From NCBI RefSeq assembly GCF_042139015.1, contig NZ_JBHIKY010000003.1:232719-296718 (forward strand): a stretch of 64,000 nt of DNA, read 5' to 3'. Below, one piece after another: positions 34,698 to 42,758 of the stretch. The notes beneath the pieces were generated by a model. That model saw nothing but the letters and a program-made list of their open reading frames with translations, was not told the DNA's origin and did no database searches. Numbering within the stretch: the first letter of the stretch is position 1; each line of letters opens with the position of its first letter. Position numbers and translations under genes: made by a program. Origin of the DNA: JBHIKY01 sp042139015. GTDB lineage: Bacteria > Bacillota > Bacilli > Bacillales > Marinococcaceae.

Positions 34698-35708
34698 CTA
34701 TGAATTATCTGCTGTAAAATGCGGGGCATATTTCGCAGCCAGTTTAATGCATTCCTCCATGCTGACAGAGCTGGCAATACCCTGTCCCGCAATATCAAAG
34801 GCAGTTCCGTGATCAACAGATGTCCGTAAGAAAGGAAGGTCATTCGTCACAGAAATGGTTCGTTCAAAATCAGTCATTTTGGCAGCAATGTGACCTTGAT
34901 CGTGATAAAGAGAGAGGACAGCATCATACTTTCCATGCAGAGCCTGATGAAAAACGGAATCTGCCGGCACAGGTCCTGCAGCCTCTATTCCTTCCGCTTT
35001 GGCCTGTTCTATTCCCGGGCGGATTTCATCGACCTCTTCCATGCCAAATAGACCGTTCTCTCCACTGTGGGGATTCAAACCAGCAACAGCGATGCTCCGA
35101 TTCTCTATTCCAAGCCTCTTAAGCGCCTTATCACAGCGCATCAGATAGTCACGAACCCGCTCTTTTGTCATTTGATCAATTGCCTCTTTTACCGATACGT
35201 GGCGTGTTAAAAAGAAAATACGCAGATTGCGGACTTCAAACATCGTCAAAGGATCTTTCGTTCCGGTCATCGAAGCGAGCATTTCCGTATGCCCTATATG
35301 AGGTACATCTGCAGCACGCAGCGATTCTTTATTAATTGGGGTGGTGGCTATCACATCAGCTGATCCGTCCATCGCAAACTCGACTGCTTTTTGAATATAC
35401 TCATACGCGGCCTGACCGCATTGCTTCTGCACTTCCCCGTAAGTCCATGATTTTGTGTCTACGTTGTCCAGATCGAGAATATCAATCGTACCAAATTCAA
35501 AGCTTGCTTCCTGTATATTACTGATACGGTTAAGCACCACGTCAACATTAGTGACCTCTATGGCTTTTTCCAAAATATCTGCCTGGCCGATCACGATCGG
35601 CTTTCCCGCTTCAAAAACCTCCTTTTGTGCTAATGCTTTTACTGTAATTTCCGGTCCGATACCTGCCGGGTCTCCCATAGGAATTGCAATTATCGCTTTC
35701 TTTTCCAT
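34698..35708 (-). CDS. pdxA2: PdxA2-type 4-phospho-sugar-acid dehydrogenase (D-threonate/erythronate 4-phosphate)
   Basis: A 336-residue PdxA-fold enzyme. AIPMGDPAGIGPEI is the start signature; IGHTEMLA carries a metal His; LNPHSGENGLFG and LYHDQGHI supply the other metal His residues. True PdxA oxidises 4-phosphohydroxy-L-threonine for vitamin B6. The PdxA2 branch, found beside DUF1537 kinases, oxidises and decarboxylates D-threonate or D-erythronate 4-phosphate to dihydroxyacetone phosphate. The operon context (kinase upstream, GntP downstream, DeoR regulator) places it in PdxA2. ATG 35708 has AAGGAG ten bases upstream. Confidence 0.88.
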   Translation of the reverse strand: MEKKAIIAIPMGDPAGIGPEITVKALAQKEVFEAGKPIVIGQADILEKAIEVTNVDVVLNRISNIQEASFEFGTIDILDLDNVDTKSWTYGEVQKQCGQAAYEYIQKAVEFAMDGSADVIATTPINKESLRAADVPHIGHTEMLASMTGTKDPLTMFEVRNLRIFFLTRHVSVKEAIDQMTKERVRDYLMRCDKALKRLGIENRSIAVAGLNPHSGENGLFGMEEVDEIRPGIEQAKAEGIEAAGPVPADSVFHQALHGKYDAVLSLYHDQGHIAAKMTDFERTISVTNDLPFLRTSVDHGTAFDIAGQGIASSVSMEECIKLAAKYAPHFTADNS

Positions 35709-35722
35709 TCTTTTCACTCTCC

Positions 35723-37015
35723 TTATTTACTTTCTGCTTTCATTTGCAGCAGTCTGACAGATTCATATATTGCTGTCTCATCCCCGATCATTCCGCCTTT
35801 AGTGACGATCGGAAGATCTGGAAAATAACCACCGGCGAGCTTCCCGTAAGCCGCAAGGGGAATCACCTCATCAATAAGCTCAATGCCGTTTGCACGTGCG
35901 AAGGAACAGACGGAAGCCGTCACATCGCCTCCGCTGGAAAAACAGCCGCTGACGCCAGCCTCTCCTTTTTCCATAGTTTTTCTGAAGATACTGCCAAGCC
36001 CATCGGCAATCCGTTTTGCTAAAGCATCCTCGCTGTAACCTTCCGCTTTAGCTCTTGATTTTAAATCAATTAGGCCAAATCCCGGCTTATGGGTCGTAAT
36101 AATAAGTACACCTGCTTTTTCTAACTGATCCAGCGCTTTTTCTGTAACCTGATTTACTTCGTCTTCCCAAGACGATGTGTAACTCGCAAGTTTCTCCGCG
36201 TTCACATAGAGAGTTGCTGCTGCCGTTTTTTCCTTTAAATAATCTAATTGCTTACCAGTGAGCGAGGTTGCACTGCCGACCATCACGAGAACGGTGGAGG
36301 CGGTCCTGCTGTTTTCTTCCTGCAGTGCCTTTGCGTAGTAAGCGGTCAGCGGTCCCGGATCCACCGGAATGAATTTCTCGGTCTTCAATTGGCTCATGGC
36401 TTCCGCAATCGTTTCTAAGTTTTCATTGGAGACCGCATCGCAGACAATGATTCTTGCACCATCTGCTATTTTTTTCTGCAGCAGCGTTTTTGTGTGGGCA
36501 GCAGACTTCAGGATATCCTCCAGAAAAATCGCATCCACCTCATGACGGCTCTGCGACTTGAGGAGTTTCGGCACATAGGACTGAGTGAGTGGTTTTACTG
36601 GATCTTGGGAAACAGCCGTTTTTTCTAGCGGGATATTATCGACAAGCATATACCCGCCGGCAACGATCCGGCCGGAGTCCGGAAAAGAAGGAGCCAGCAC
36701 AGCAACAGAATTTTCATAATGATCGAGCATTACATCGAGCTCTTCTCCGACATTGCCGCGGAGTGTACTGTCAATTCGTTTTGCTGTTAATACAGCTTCC
36801 CATTTATCCATCGCAGCAAGCGCCTGAGACACCCGTTTTTTGGCAATATTCTCTTTGGCATAGCGGCTGTCTGTATCCATCACAACCGCATTATAATCAT
36901 TCGCGGGAAATGCGGCACTATGCAAAAGTGTCATCGTGCGGAAGCCTTGATGTGACAAACGAACCCCGGACGCATTTGCTCCGGTAAGATCATCTGCGAT
37001 GATTCCAATTTTCAT
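35723..37015 (-). CDS. Four-carbon acid sugar kinase (DUF1537, DtnK/OtnK type)
   Basis: A 430-residue ATP-dependent kinase. The N-terminal domain begins KIGIIADDLTGANASGV, the acid-sugar-binding signature of DUF1537, and continues with DTDSRYA and KRIDSTLRGNVGEE. The C-terminal nucleotide-binding domain has FSSGGDVTASVC and the GGYFPDLPIVTKGGMIGDE block. It phosphorylates a four-carbon aldonate on O4 to supply the PdxA2 enzyme. ATG 37015 is well supported by AAAGGAGG. Its first 26 bases overlap the end of the deoR-type gene in another frame, indicating translational coupling. Confidence 0.9.
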   Translation of the reverse strand: MKIGIIADDLTGANASGVRLSHQGFRTMTLLHSAAFPANDYNAVVMDTDSRYAKENIAKKRVSQALAAMDKWEAVLTAKRIDSTLRGNVGEELDVMLDHYENSVAVLAPSFPDSGRIVAGGYMLVDNIPLEKTAVSQDPVKPLTQSYVPKLLKSQSRHEVDAIFLEDILKSAAHTKTLLQKKIADGARIIVCDAVSNENLETIAEAMSQLKTEKFIPVDPGPLTAYYAKALQEENSRTASTVLVMVGSATSLTGKQLDYLKEKTAAATLYVNAEKLASYTSSWEDEVNQVTEKALDQLEKAGVLIITTHKPGFGLIDLKSRAKAEGYSEDALAKRIADGLGSIFRKTMEKGEAGVSGCFSSGGDVTASVCSFARANGIELIDEVIPLAAYGKLAGGYFPDLPIVTKGGMIGDETAIYESVRLLQMKAESK

Positions 37016-37790
37016 CCGTCTGCCTCCTTTCAGCCGCTGCATAGAGGATATTGTCGTGATATGACGGCTCAGCCTGATCCGCATTCGAGAGCCGGCGGTC
37101 CGTAATGATGCCGTGCACACGATCGAGCGCACAGACATGCGCAAAAGAGACAGTATCAAATTTGCTTGCATCTGCTATCAGCCAGGTCTCTGCAGCCGCA
37201 GAAATCATAAGCTGTTTAATCTTTGCTTTTTCAAAGGTTGGTGCCGTGACCCCTCCTTTTCGGTCTACCGCGTGGGCACCGAGAAAAAAGTAATCCACGT
37301 GCAGGGAGCTTAACAGCTGCTGGGTGTGGCTTCCAAACATAGCTCCCACCCCGCGCTGCAGCTCACCACCGGTTACTATTACCTGCACGGGGGTGTGCAC
37401 AAGCTCAGCAGCGATTAAAATGTCATTCGTAACAATCGTAATTCCGTCTTTATCCCTTAAACAGCGGGCAAGCTCGAGTGTTGTCGTTCCCGAGTCCAGG
37501 ATGATCGTGGAATTCTCCTTGATAAGCTCAGCAGCCTTTTTGGCGATCATTCTTTTCTGCGCTGTGTTTTCACTTTCCTTCTGCAAATATGGCGTTTCGC
37601 CTTTGTCCGTATGCGGAAGCACGGCGCCGCCGAATGTCCGCAGCAGCTTCCCTTCTTTTTCAAGCTGAGTTAAATCCCGGCGAATTGTCATCGTGGAGAC
37701 GTTAAATTCCTGAGTCAGCTTGTCAATGTCCATTTTTCCTTCATCTTTTAGGAGCCGTGCAATATGCTCGCGCCTTTCATGACCATTCAT
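36990..37790 (-). CDS. DeoR/GlpR-family transcriptional regulator
   Basis: A 266-residue regulator. The N-terminal winged helix has RREHIARLLKDEGKMDIDKL and the DeoR recognition segment STMTIRRDLTQLEKEGKLLR; the C-terminal sensor domain (about 75-235) has ILDSGTTTLELAR and VTNDILIA, which binds sugar phosphates. As the first gene of the operon it most likely represses the kinase, PdxA2 and GntP genes and responds to a phosphorylated intermediate. ATG 37790 follows AAAGGA. A longer upstream frame has no ribosome site. Confidence 0.9.
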   Translation of the reverse strand: MNGHERREHIARLLKDEGKMDIDKLTQEFNVSTMTIRRDLTQLEKEGKLLRTFGGAVLPHTDKGETPYLQKESENTAQKRMIAKKAAELIKENSTIILDSGTTTLELARCLRDKDGITIVTNDILIAAELVHTPVQVIVTGGELQRGVGAMFGSHTQQLLSSLHVDYFFLGAHAVDRKGGVTAPTFEKAKIKQLMISAAAETWLIADASKFDTVSFAHVCALDRVHGIITDRRLSNADQAEPSYHDNILYAAAERRQTDENWNHRR

Positions 37791-37829
37791 GTTTATCGTC
37801 CTTTGTTTATAATTAACATCTATAGATAA

Positions 37830-37858
37830 ATTGTGATTGAAACAAACAATATTGTCAA
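37830..37858 (-). promoter_or_regulatory. Sigma-A promoter of the DeoR operon
   Basis: Read leftward, a perfect TTGACA (37858-37853), 17 bases, then CACAAT (37835-37830, 4 of 6). It lies 40 bases before the regulator's start. TTGTTTGTTTC inside the spacer is a candidate DeoR-type binding site. Confidence 0.55.
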
Positions 37859-37879
37859 TATAAATGTTTGAAAATAACA

Positions 37880-37922
37880 AAAAACCTAAAAAACACCCCC
37901 GTTTCTCTGCAAAACGGGAGTG
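37880..37922 (-). terminator. Terminator of the FAD-domain oxidoreductase gene
   Basis: CACCCCCGTTT (from 37894) pairs with AAACGGGAGTG (to 37922) with one mismatch; a leftward T6 and a second T6 follow. It starts nine bases from the stop codon. Confidence 0.8.
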
Positions 37923-37930
37923 CTGCAAAG

Positions 37931-38500
37931 CTATGATTTTTTCAAAACATCATGATCCACATATCGTTCTCCGTTCATCTCTGACAATACGTTTATGGCC
38001 ACCTTTGCTCCATCACCGGCAGTAATGATCGTGTGCACACTGACACCGGCAACTGTCCCTGCAGCCCACACACCTCCCATGCTGGTCCGGCCAGCATCGT
38101 CCGTTTTTATAATCGATTTAATACGGGGCTCGGTTCCGTCTATTAATTCTATCCCGGACATATCGGCGAGCTTTGGATTTCCGCCGGTGGCAAGAATAAG
38201 ATGGGACGCTTCATAATCTCCGTCATCGGTACCTGCACTGACCCGGTGCGTATCCATGTTCTTTACATTATTCACCTGCGTTTTTACAATCTCTGCACCG
38301 AATTTCTCCGCCTGTGTTTTTCCTGTTTCCACAAGCGCCGGCCCTTCGATTTCCGGCACCCCGTAATGATTTTCCACCCAGGCTGCTTTCGTCATGCTTT
38401 GGTCGTTGTCAATCAGCAATGTTTTCTTTCCTGCCTTGGCTGTGAATAGAGCCGCACTTGCTCCAGCCGGCCCTGCTCCGACTACAATAACATCATACAT
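37931..38500 (-). CDS. Truncated thioredoxin-reductase-like FAD protein without Cys
   Basis: A 189-residue flavoprotein. It has the FAD dinucleotide loop VVGAGPAGASAALFTA, an ILATGG strand at about 110, and GGVWAAGTVAG, the second FAD motif of the thioredoxin reductase family. The whole NAD(P)H-binding domain and the CxxC redox pair are missing; there is no cysteine at all in the protein. The remaining parts join cleanly, so this is a compact single-domain form, not an obvious pseudogene. Its role is unknown; it could be a flavin sensor or pair with another reductase. ATG 38500 has GAGGTG about nine bases upstream. Confidence 0.75.
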   Translation of the reverse strand: MYDVIVVGAGPAGASAALFTAKAGKKTLLIDNDQSMTKAAWVENHYGVPEIEGPALVETGKTQAEKFGAEIVKTQVNNVKNMDTHRVSAGTDDGDYEASHLILATGGNPKLADMSGIELIDGTEPRIKSIIKTDDAGRTSMGGVWAAGTVAGVSVHTIITAGDGAKVAINVLSEMNGERYVDHDVLKKS

Positions 38501-38766
38501 CGTTTCTAGCACCTCACTCTTTCGATTCTGTTTTTCTTTACCCTGTTATGGATTACTTATAAACAAAAGTGAGCCGCTCTATGTTACGATTGGGATAAAT
38601 TAACTGCCATATGGAGACTCCATGGCGGATGGAGATTTTCAATATCTCTCCAGATTTTTATAATTTTTCCCGCAGCCTTGACCGAATTGTTTTTGTGCTT
38701 CTTCATAGCACGAGACAAACAATAAAAGCTGTGAAGCGTGATCGTTCATTACGAAGGAGGAGTTCC

Positions 38767-39342
38767 ATGATTTCAGCGGAAAATATTCAAGATAAACTTG
38801 GTGAAGGCATTACCCCGGAAGAGTTTATTGAAAAAATGAACAGGAAATACCGTGAACTATTCACATCCTATTACGATATGTTTACATGGCAGGACCATGA
38901 CCGCGAAGCACTCGAGCCGGTAGCCAAGCGGGAAGATTTACGCTGTGCGATTATTGCCGGGGACTGGTGCGGCGACGTGCAGCGCAATCTCGGACCCATA
39001 CTTGAAGTAATGAAGGAAGCGGATGTTCCGACCGAGCTGTTTATTGTCGAAAAGCATGAAGACTTTCTGGATCACTTTCTGACAATGGGCGGACGTTCGG
39101 TGCCTAAGGTTATCGTTGCCAATCAGAACGGCGACGTTCATTTCAGCTGGGGACCACGGCCGGCATACGTGCAGGAGCCTATGGTGGAATTTAAGCAAAA
39201 AAATCTTCAGCCGGACGATCCTGAAATCGATCAAGCCCGCCAGAAAGCCTACGATGGAATTGCTGAACGGTATGGAAGCGGCAGCGGGTATCAAAAACTA
39301 ATCATAAATGAGCTGACAAGTCAGCTCCGGCAGATTGTGTAA
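38767..39342 (+). CDS. Thioredoxin-fold protein with single active-site Cys (CGDV)
   Basis: A 191-residue cytoplasmic protein of the thioredoxin family. The active-site loop reads IIAGDWCGDVQRNLG, so the first Cys of CxxC is present but the second is Val. The cis-Pro segment GGRSVPKVIV is intact. An N-terminal extension (about 1-50) and a C-terminal helical tail flank the fold. Without the second Cys it cannot act as a normal dithiol oxidoreductase; a monothiol or structural role is more likely. ATG 38767 follows AAGGAGGAG; the in-frame start at 38611 lacks a site. It is divergent from the truncated FAD protein, with 266 bases between them. Confidence 0.85.
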   Translation: MISAENIQDKLGEGITPEEFIEKMNRKYRELFTSYYDMFTWQDHDREALEPVAKREDLRCAIIAGDWCGDVQRNLGPILEVMKEADVPTELFIVEKHEDFLDHFLTMGGRSVPKVIVANQNGDVHFSWGPRPAYVQEPMVEFKQKNLQPDDPEIDQARQKAYDGIAERYGSGSGYQKLIINELTSQLRQIV

Positions 39343-39358
39343 AGAAAAGAACTGCTTC

Positions 39359-39396
39359 AGAGCATCTCCATGACAGTGGAGATGCTCTTTTGTTTT
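39359..39396 (+). terminator. Terminator after thioredoxin-fold gene
   Basis: AGAGCATCTCCA (39359-39370) and TGGAGATGCTCT (39377-39388) form a perfect 12-base stem with a six-base loop, followed by TTTGTTTT. Confidence 0.9.
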
Positions 39397-39549
39397 GCAT
39401 TGATAATCAATTAACGGATGTTATCACTGCCCCACCTGGACATAACAGACAAATACTATGCTGAAGCATAGTTGCAGTAGAATAGCCGCATGTTATAGTA
39501 AAGAGATGCTATAATTCGACATTTTTCATCAAAATATAGGAGGGAACAA

Positions 39550-41154
39550 ATGAACAAAAACATCATGGACTGGCCCGCTTTTATTGGGGCATTGGTATTA
39601 CTGGTCCTTGTCGCCGGACCACTCGTCATGATTCCCGAGTTTGGGGCAGGGGCTGTAGAAGCAGCTAATACGTTTGTATCTCAAAACTTTGGCGTGCTTT
39701 ATCTTCTCATTGGAATGGGTTTGTTTATTTTTCTCATGTACATAGCCTTCAGCAGATATGGCAGAATTGTGCTGGGAAACCGCGGTGTGAAACCTGAGTT
39801 TAACACGCTGACCTGGGCGGCGATGTTATTTGCTGCCGGTATCGGCTCGAGTGTTCTTTATTGGGGAACGATCGAGTGGGCCTATTATTACACTGGCCCG
39901 CCATTTGGAATTGAAGCAGAATCAAATGAAGCGGTCACATGGGCAGCCACTTATGGAATATTTCACTGGGGGCCGATTGCCTGGGCCATTTATTGCCTGC
40001 CCGCCCTTCCAATTGCATATTTTTACTATGTTCGTAAACGCCCCGTGTTAAAAATTAGTGAAGCATGCCGTCCTGTTCTGAAAAAACATGCAGACGGCCC
40101 TATTGGCACGATTGTTGATGTTTTATTCATGTTCGGTCTTCTCGGGGGTGCCGGCACGACAATGGCGCTGGCTACGCCGTTGATTGCTGAAGGAGTGGAT
40201 TATTTTACAGGCATCGAGCCAAGCCTGACCGTAAACACACTTGTATTGATTTTATGTACCATGATTTTTGCGGTGAGCTCCTATTCTGGTCTCCGCAACG
40301 GCATACGTGTACTGAGTAACGTAAACCTCTGGCTTTCCGTTGTACTGCTTGGCTGCATCTTTGTTATCGGTCCGACTGTGTTTATAAGCAATACGACCAT
40401 TAACAGCATCGGTATGCTTGCCGATAACTTTTTTAGAATGAGTATGTGGACTGAGCCTTTTGAAGATTTAGGCGGATTTGAAACGACCGGTTTCCCTGAA
40501 GCCTGGACTGTGTTTTACTGGGCGTGGTGGCTTGTTTATGCCCCGTTTGTCGGTTTGTTTGTCGCCAGGATTTCAAAAGGAAGAACGATCCGGGAAATGA
40601 TTGTCGGGACTGTTTTGTACGGAACGATCGGATGTGTTCTCTTCTTCGGAATTATCGGTAATTTCGGATTGTATTTGGAATTAAGCGGGCAATATTCCGT
40701 GGTCGATGTCTTAAATAATGACGGAGCACCAGCTGCGATAATTGGAACGATTGCACAATTGCCGCTCAGCTCTCTGTTCGTTGGAATATTTGTTATACTT
40801 GCCATTGTTTTTCTTTCAACAACATTTGACTCCGGTTCCTATATCCTTGCTTCTGTAACACAGCGCTACATTGATGACGAACCCCTCCGCTGGAACCGCC
40901 TTTTCTGGGCATTCGTCCTTGCGGCGCCATCACTTGTGCTGATGTATCTGGGCGGACTTGAAACATTGCAGACCGCCAGTATCGTTGGAGGCTTTCCACT
41001 GATTTTCATTATGGGAATGCTTGCTGTTTCCTTTGTGCGGGCAGTAAAAGAAGATAATCCGAAAACGTTCGGCAGCAAATATTTAATCTATGCTGATGAG
41101 AAGAATAAACAAGATGAAAAAAAGCCGGAAGAAAAAAACGTGGATGAAGCATAG
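39550..41154 (+). CDS. BCCT-family transporter (betaine/choline/carnitine type)
   Basis: A 534-residue membrane protein with about 12 TM helices. FAAGIGSSVLYWGTIEWAYY is the family's unwound-helix segment, and WTVFYWAWWLVYAPFVGLFV carries the tryptophan-rich substrate box. The first segment reads GIGSS, not the GMGIG of sodium-coupled glycine betaine carriers, so it may be an exchanger or carry another substrate. A charged, Lys/Glu-rich tail (about 505-534) resembles osmosensing tails. AGGAGGGAAC precedes ATG 39550, and a TATAAT occurs at about 39511. Betaine uptake would fit a salt-adapted organism. Confidence 0.9.
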   Translation: MNKNIMDWPAFIGALVLLVLVAGPLVMIPEFGAGAVEAANTFVSQNFGVLYLLIGMGLFIFLMYIAFSRYGRIVLGNRGVKPEFNTLTWAAMLFAAGIGSSVLYWGTIEWAYYYTGPPFGIEAESNEAVTWAATYGIFHWGPIAWAIYCLPALPIAYFYYVRKRPVLKISEACRPVLKKHADGPIGTIVDVLFMFGLLGGAGTTMALATPLIAEGVDYFTGIEPSLTVNTLVLILCTMIFAVSSYSGLRNGIRVLSNVNLWLSVVLLGCIFVIGPTVFISNTTINSIGMLADNFFRMSMWTEPFEDLGGFETTGFPEAWTVFYWAWWLVYAPFVGLFVARISKGRTIREMIVGTVLYGTIGCVLFFGIIGNFGLYLELSGQYSVVDVLNNDGAPAAIIGTIAQLPLSSLFVGIFVILAIVFLSTTFDSGSYILASVTQRYIDDEPLRWNRLFWAFVLAAPSLVLMYLGGLETLQTASIVGGFPLIFIMGMLAVSFVRAVKEDNPKTFGSKYLIYADEKNKQDEKKPEEKNVDEA

Positions 41155-41230
41155 TTCTTATGAGAGTAAGGCATTCCTGCGGGGACAAATTCCCTCTGAT
41201 GGTTCCTTACCTGAGTAAAAACTCCTTCCA

Positions 41231-41335
41231 TTATGAACTGCCCCCTGCTTGTTGGACACTATCTAATATTTGGAGGTGCAGTTTTTCTATGGCTGATTAC
41301 ACACTCTTTAAGAAGTTTAGCCTCTTAAAGGAATA
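41231..41335 (+). mobile_element. Possible IS3/IS150-type left-end remnant
   Basis: From 41234, TGAACTGCCCCCTGCTTGTT and the following GGACACTA resemble the left terminal repeat of IS150-group elements. A GGAGGTG and ATG follow at the usual distance, as for orfA, but the frame stops after about 15 codons (MADYTLFKKFSLLKE). No right end was found. Tentative. Confidence 0.35.
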
Positions 41336-41347
41336 AAGTATTAGAAT

Positions 41348-41392
41348 AGCTAAGGCTTTCGCCATTTGATTTTGCGAATTGCCTTAGCTTTT
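41348..41392. terminator. Bidirectional terminator between BCCT and LacI genes
   Basis: AGCTAAGGC (41348-41356) and GCCTTAGCT (41381-41389), with inner TTCGC/GCGAA arms, are followed by a short T run. It separates two converging genes. Confidence 0.7.
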
Positions 41393-41424
41393 CTATGCTG
41401 TGGTTGGTCCCGGCCACTTTTGTA

Positions 41425-42471
41425 TTATTGAGATTGTATTTCCTTTGCGGCAAGCTTCCGGCACGACTGGCGCTTAATCAGCTTATGGGGCACCAGCAGC
41501 CGCTGCGGTCCAAGCTCAGGCTGTTTAATTTTATCAAACAGCAGCTGTGCCGCCTTTGAGCCAAGATCAACGATATGAATGTCAACCGTGGTCATCGGCG
41601 GGGACGAGAGCTCAGAAATCATTACATTGTTAAAGCTGACAACAGACAGCTGGTCCGGTACCTTCACATCCATTTCGTAAAGCATGCGCAGAACGCCAAA
41701 TGTCATAATATCATCTGCGACGACAAGTGCAGACGGCGGGTCTGTCAGGGACATAAGTTCGATGATTGCTTCCTGGCCGCCTTCTTCGAGCTCATCATTA
41801 TAAACAATATATTCATCATACACAGGCAAGCCAGAACGCTCAAGTGCTGCTTTGTAGCCGTCCAGATGGTCCACTGTAACGACATATTCGCTGTCTCCCC
41901 CGATAAAGGCAATCTGGGTATGACCGAGCAGTGTTAAATACTCCGTTACCATTTTCGCGGCTTTTACATTGTCATTATCGACATGTGTAACCTGCCCCGG
42001 CGGCATGTCATACGGCCGGCCGATTAACACAAATGGAAATTCTTTTTCCATTAAATACGGCATGATGGTGTCGTTCATTTTTGAATACAGTAAAATAATG
42101 CCGTCTACCCTCGATCCTTCCACCATGTGCATAACCTCTTCATAAATCTCCTCTTCTGTCTGGCCGGTGGAAAGGTATAAGCCATAGCCTTCCTGGCGCG
42201 CTTTCATGCTGATCCCGCGGATGACTTCTGGAAAAAATGGATTCTGAAAAGCTACTTTAGCAGAGCGGGGCATGATGATCCCGATCGTTTTTGTATGTTG
42301 ATTTGCGAGGCTGCGGGCATTGTAATTCGGATGATACCCCAGCTCTTTCATAATTTTACGTACCCGATCCTTCGTTGCCTGGCTGATTCTCGAGCTGTTT
42401 GATATAACGCGTGATACGGTTGATGGGGAAACGTTTGCTCTTTTTGCAACATCTTTTATCGTTGCAGCCAA
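41425..42471 (-). CDS. LacI-family regulator (probable maltose/maltodextrin type)
   Basis: A 348-residue LacI-type repressor: helix-turn-helix TIKDVAKRANVSPSTVSRVI, hinge, and a sugar-binding core with NPFFPEVIRGIS, DGIILLYSK, VLIGRP, IAFIGG and VVADDIMTFGVLR. TTG 42471 is preferred because GGAGGTGG lies eight bases before it. It is divergent from the GH13 enzyme gene 290 bases away and so probably controls it in response to maltodextrins (inference). It converges with the BCCT gene. Confidence 0.9.
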   Translation of the reverse strand: MAATIKDVAKRANVSPSTVSRVISNSSRISQATKDRVRKIMKELGYHPNYNARSLANQHTKTIGIIMPRSAKVAFQNPFFPEVIRGISMKARQEGYGLYLSTGQTEEEIYEEVMHMVEGSRVDGIILLYSKMNDTIMPYLMEKEFPFVLIGRPYDMPPGQVTHVDNDNVKAAKMVTEYLTLLGHTQIAFIGGDSEYVVTVDHLDGYKAALERSGLPVYDEYIVYNDELEEGGQEAIIELMSLTDPPSALVVADDIMTFGVLRMLYEMDVKVPDQLSVVSFNNVMISELSSPPMTTVDIHIVDLGSKAAQLLFDKIKQPELGPQRLLVPHKLIKRQSCRKLAAKEIQSQ

Positions 42472-42596
42472 CGCTGCCACCTCCTTCTTGTTTTTACGTG
42501 TAATGCTGCAGCCGTTGTCATTTCTTTATACTTTTAATTATTCGGTTTTTTACCGGTACTTGCAAGAGCTTTATGAATAATGCTTTAAATTATTTT

Positions 42597-42615
42597 TTGT
42601 GCAAACATTGTGCAA
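42597..42615. promoter_or_regulatory. Direct repeat TTGTGCAA x2, candidate LacI-type operator
   Basis: TTGTGCAA occurs at 42597-42604 and 42608-42615, 11 bases apart, in the region between the LacI gene and the GH13 gene. GTGCAAACATTGTGCA also reads as an imperfect palindrome. No clear promoter boxes were assigned. Confidence 0.4.
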
Positions 42616-42758
42616 CATCTTCATTTTATCTGTTTTTCAATCTTTTATACTATTTTAAATTTGAAGTTAGACAAGTAACATTACAGTCTGCAAATTAATT
42701 TACGAGATTGGAAAGTTCCGCTATAATAACTTATCGGTAAAATTTCTCAAAGAATGTG

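Noticed and set aside
36990..37015. Overlap of DeoR and kinase genes as a frameshift or fusion
   Set aside because: Both frames are complete with normal ends and starts, so this is simple translational coupling.
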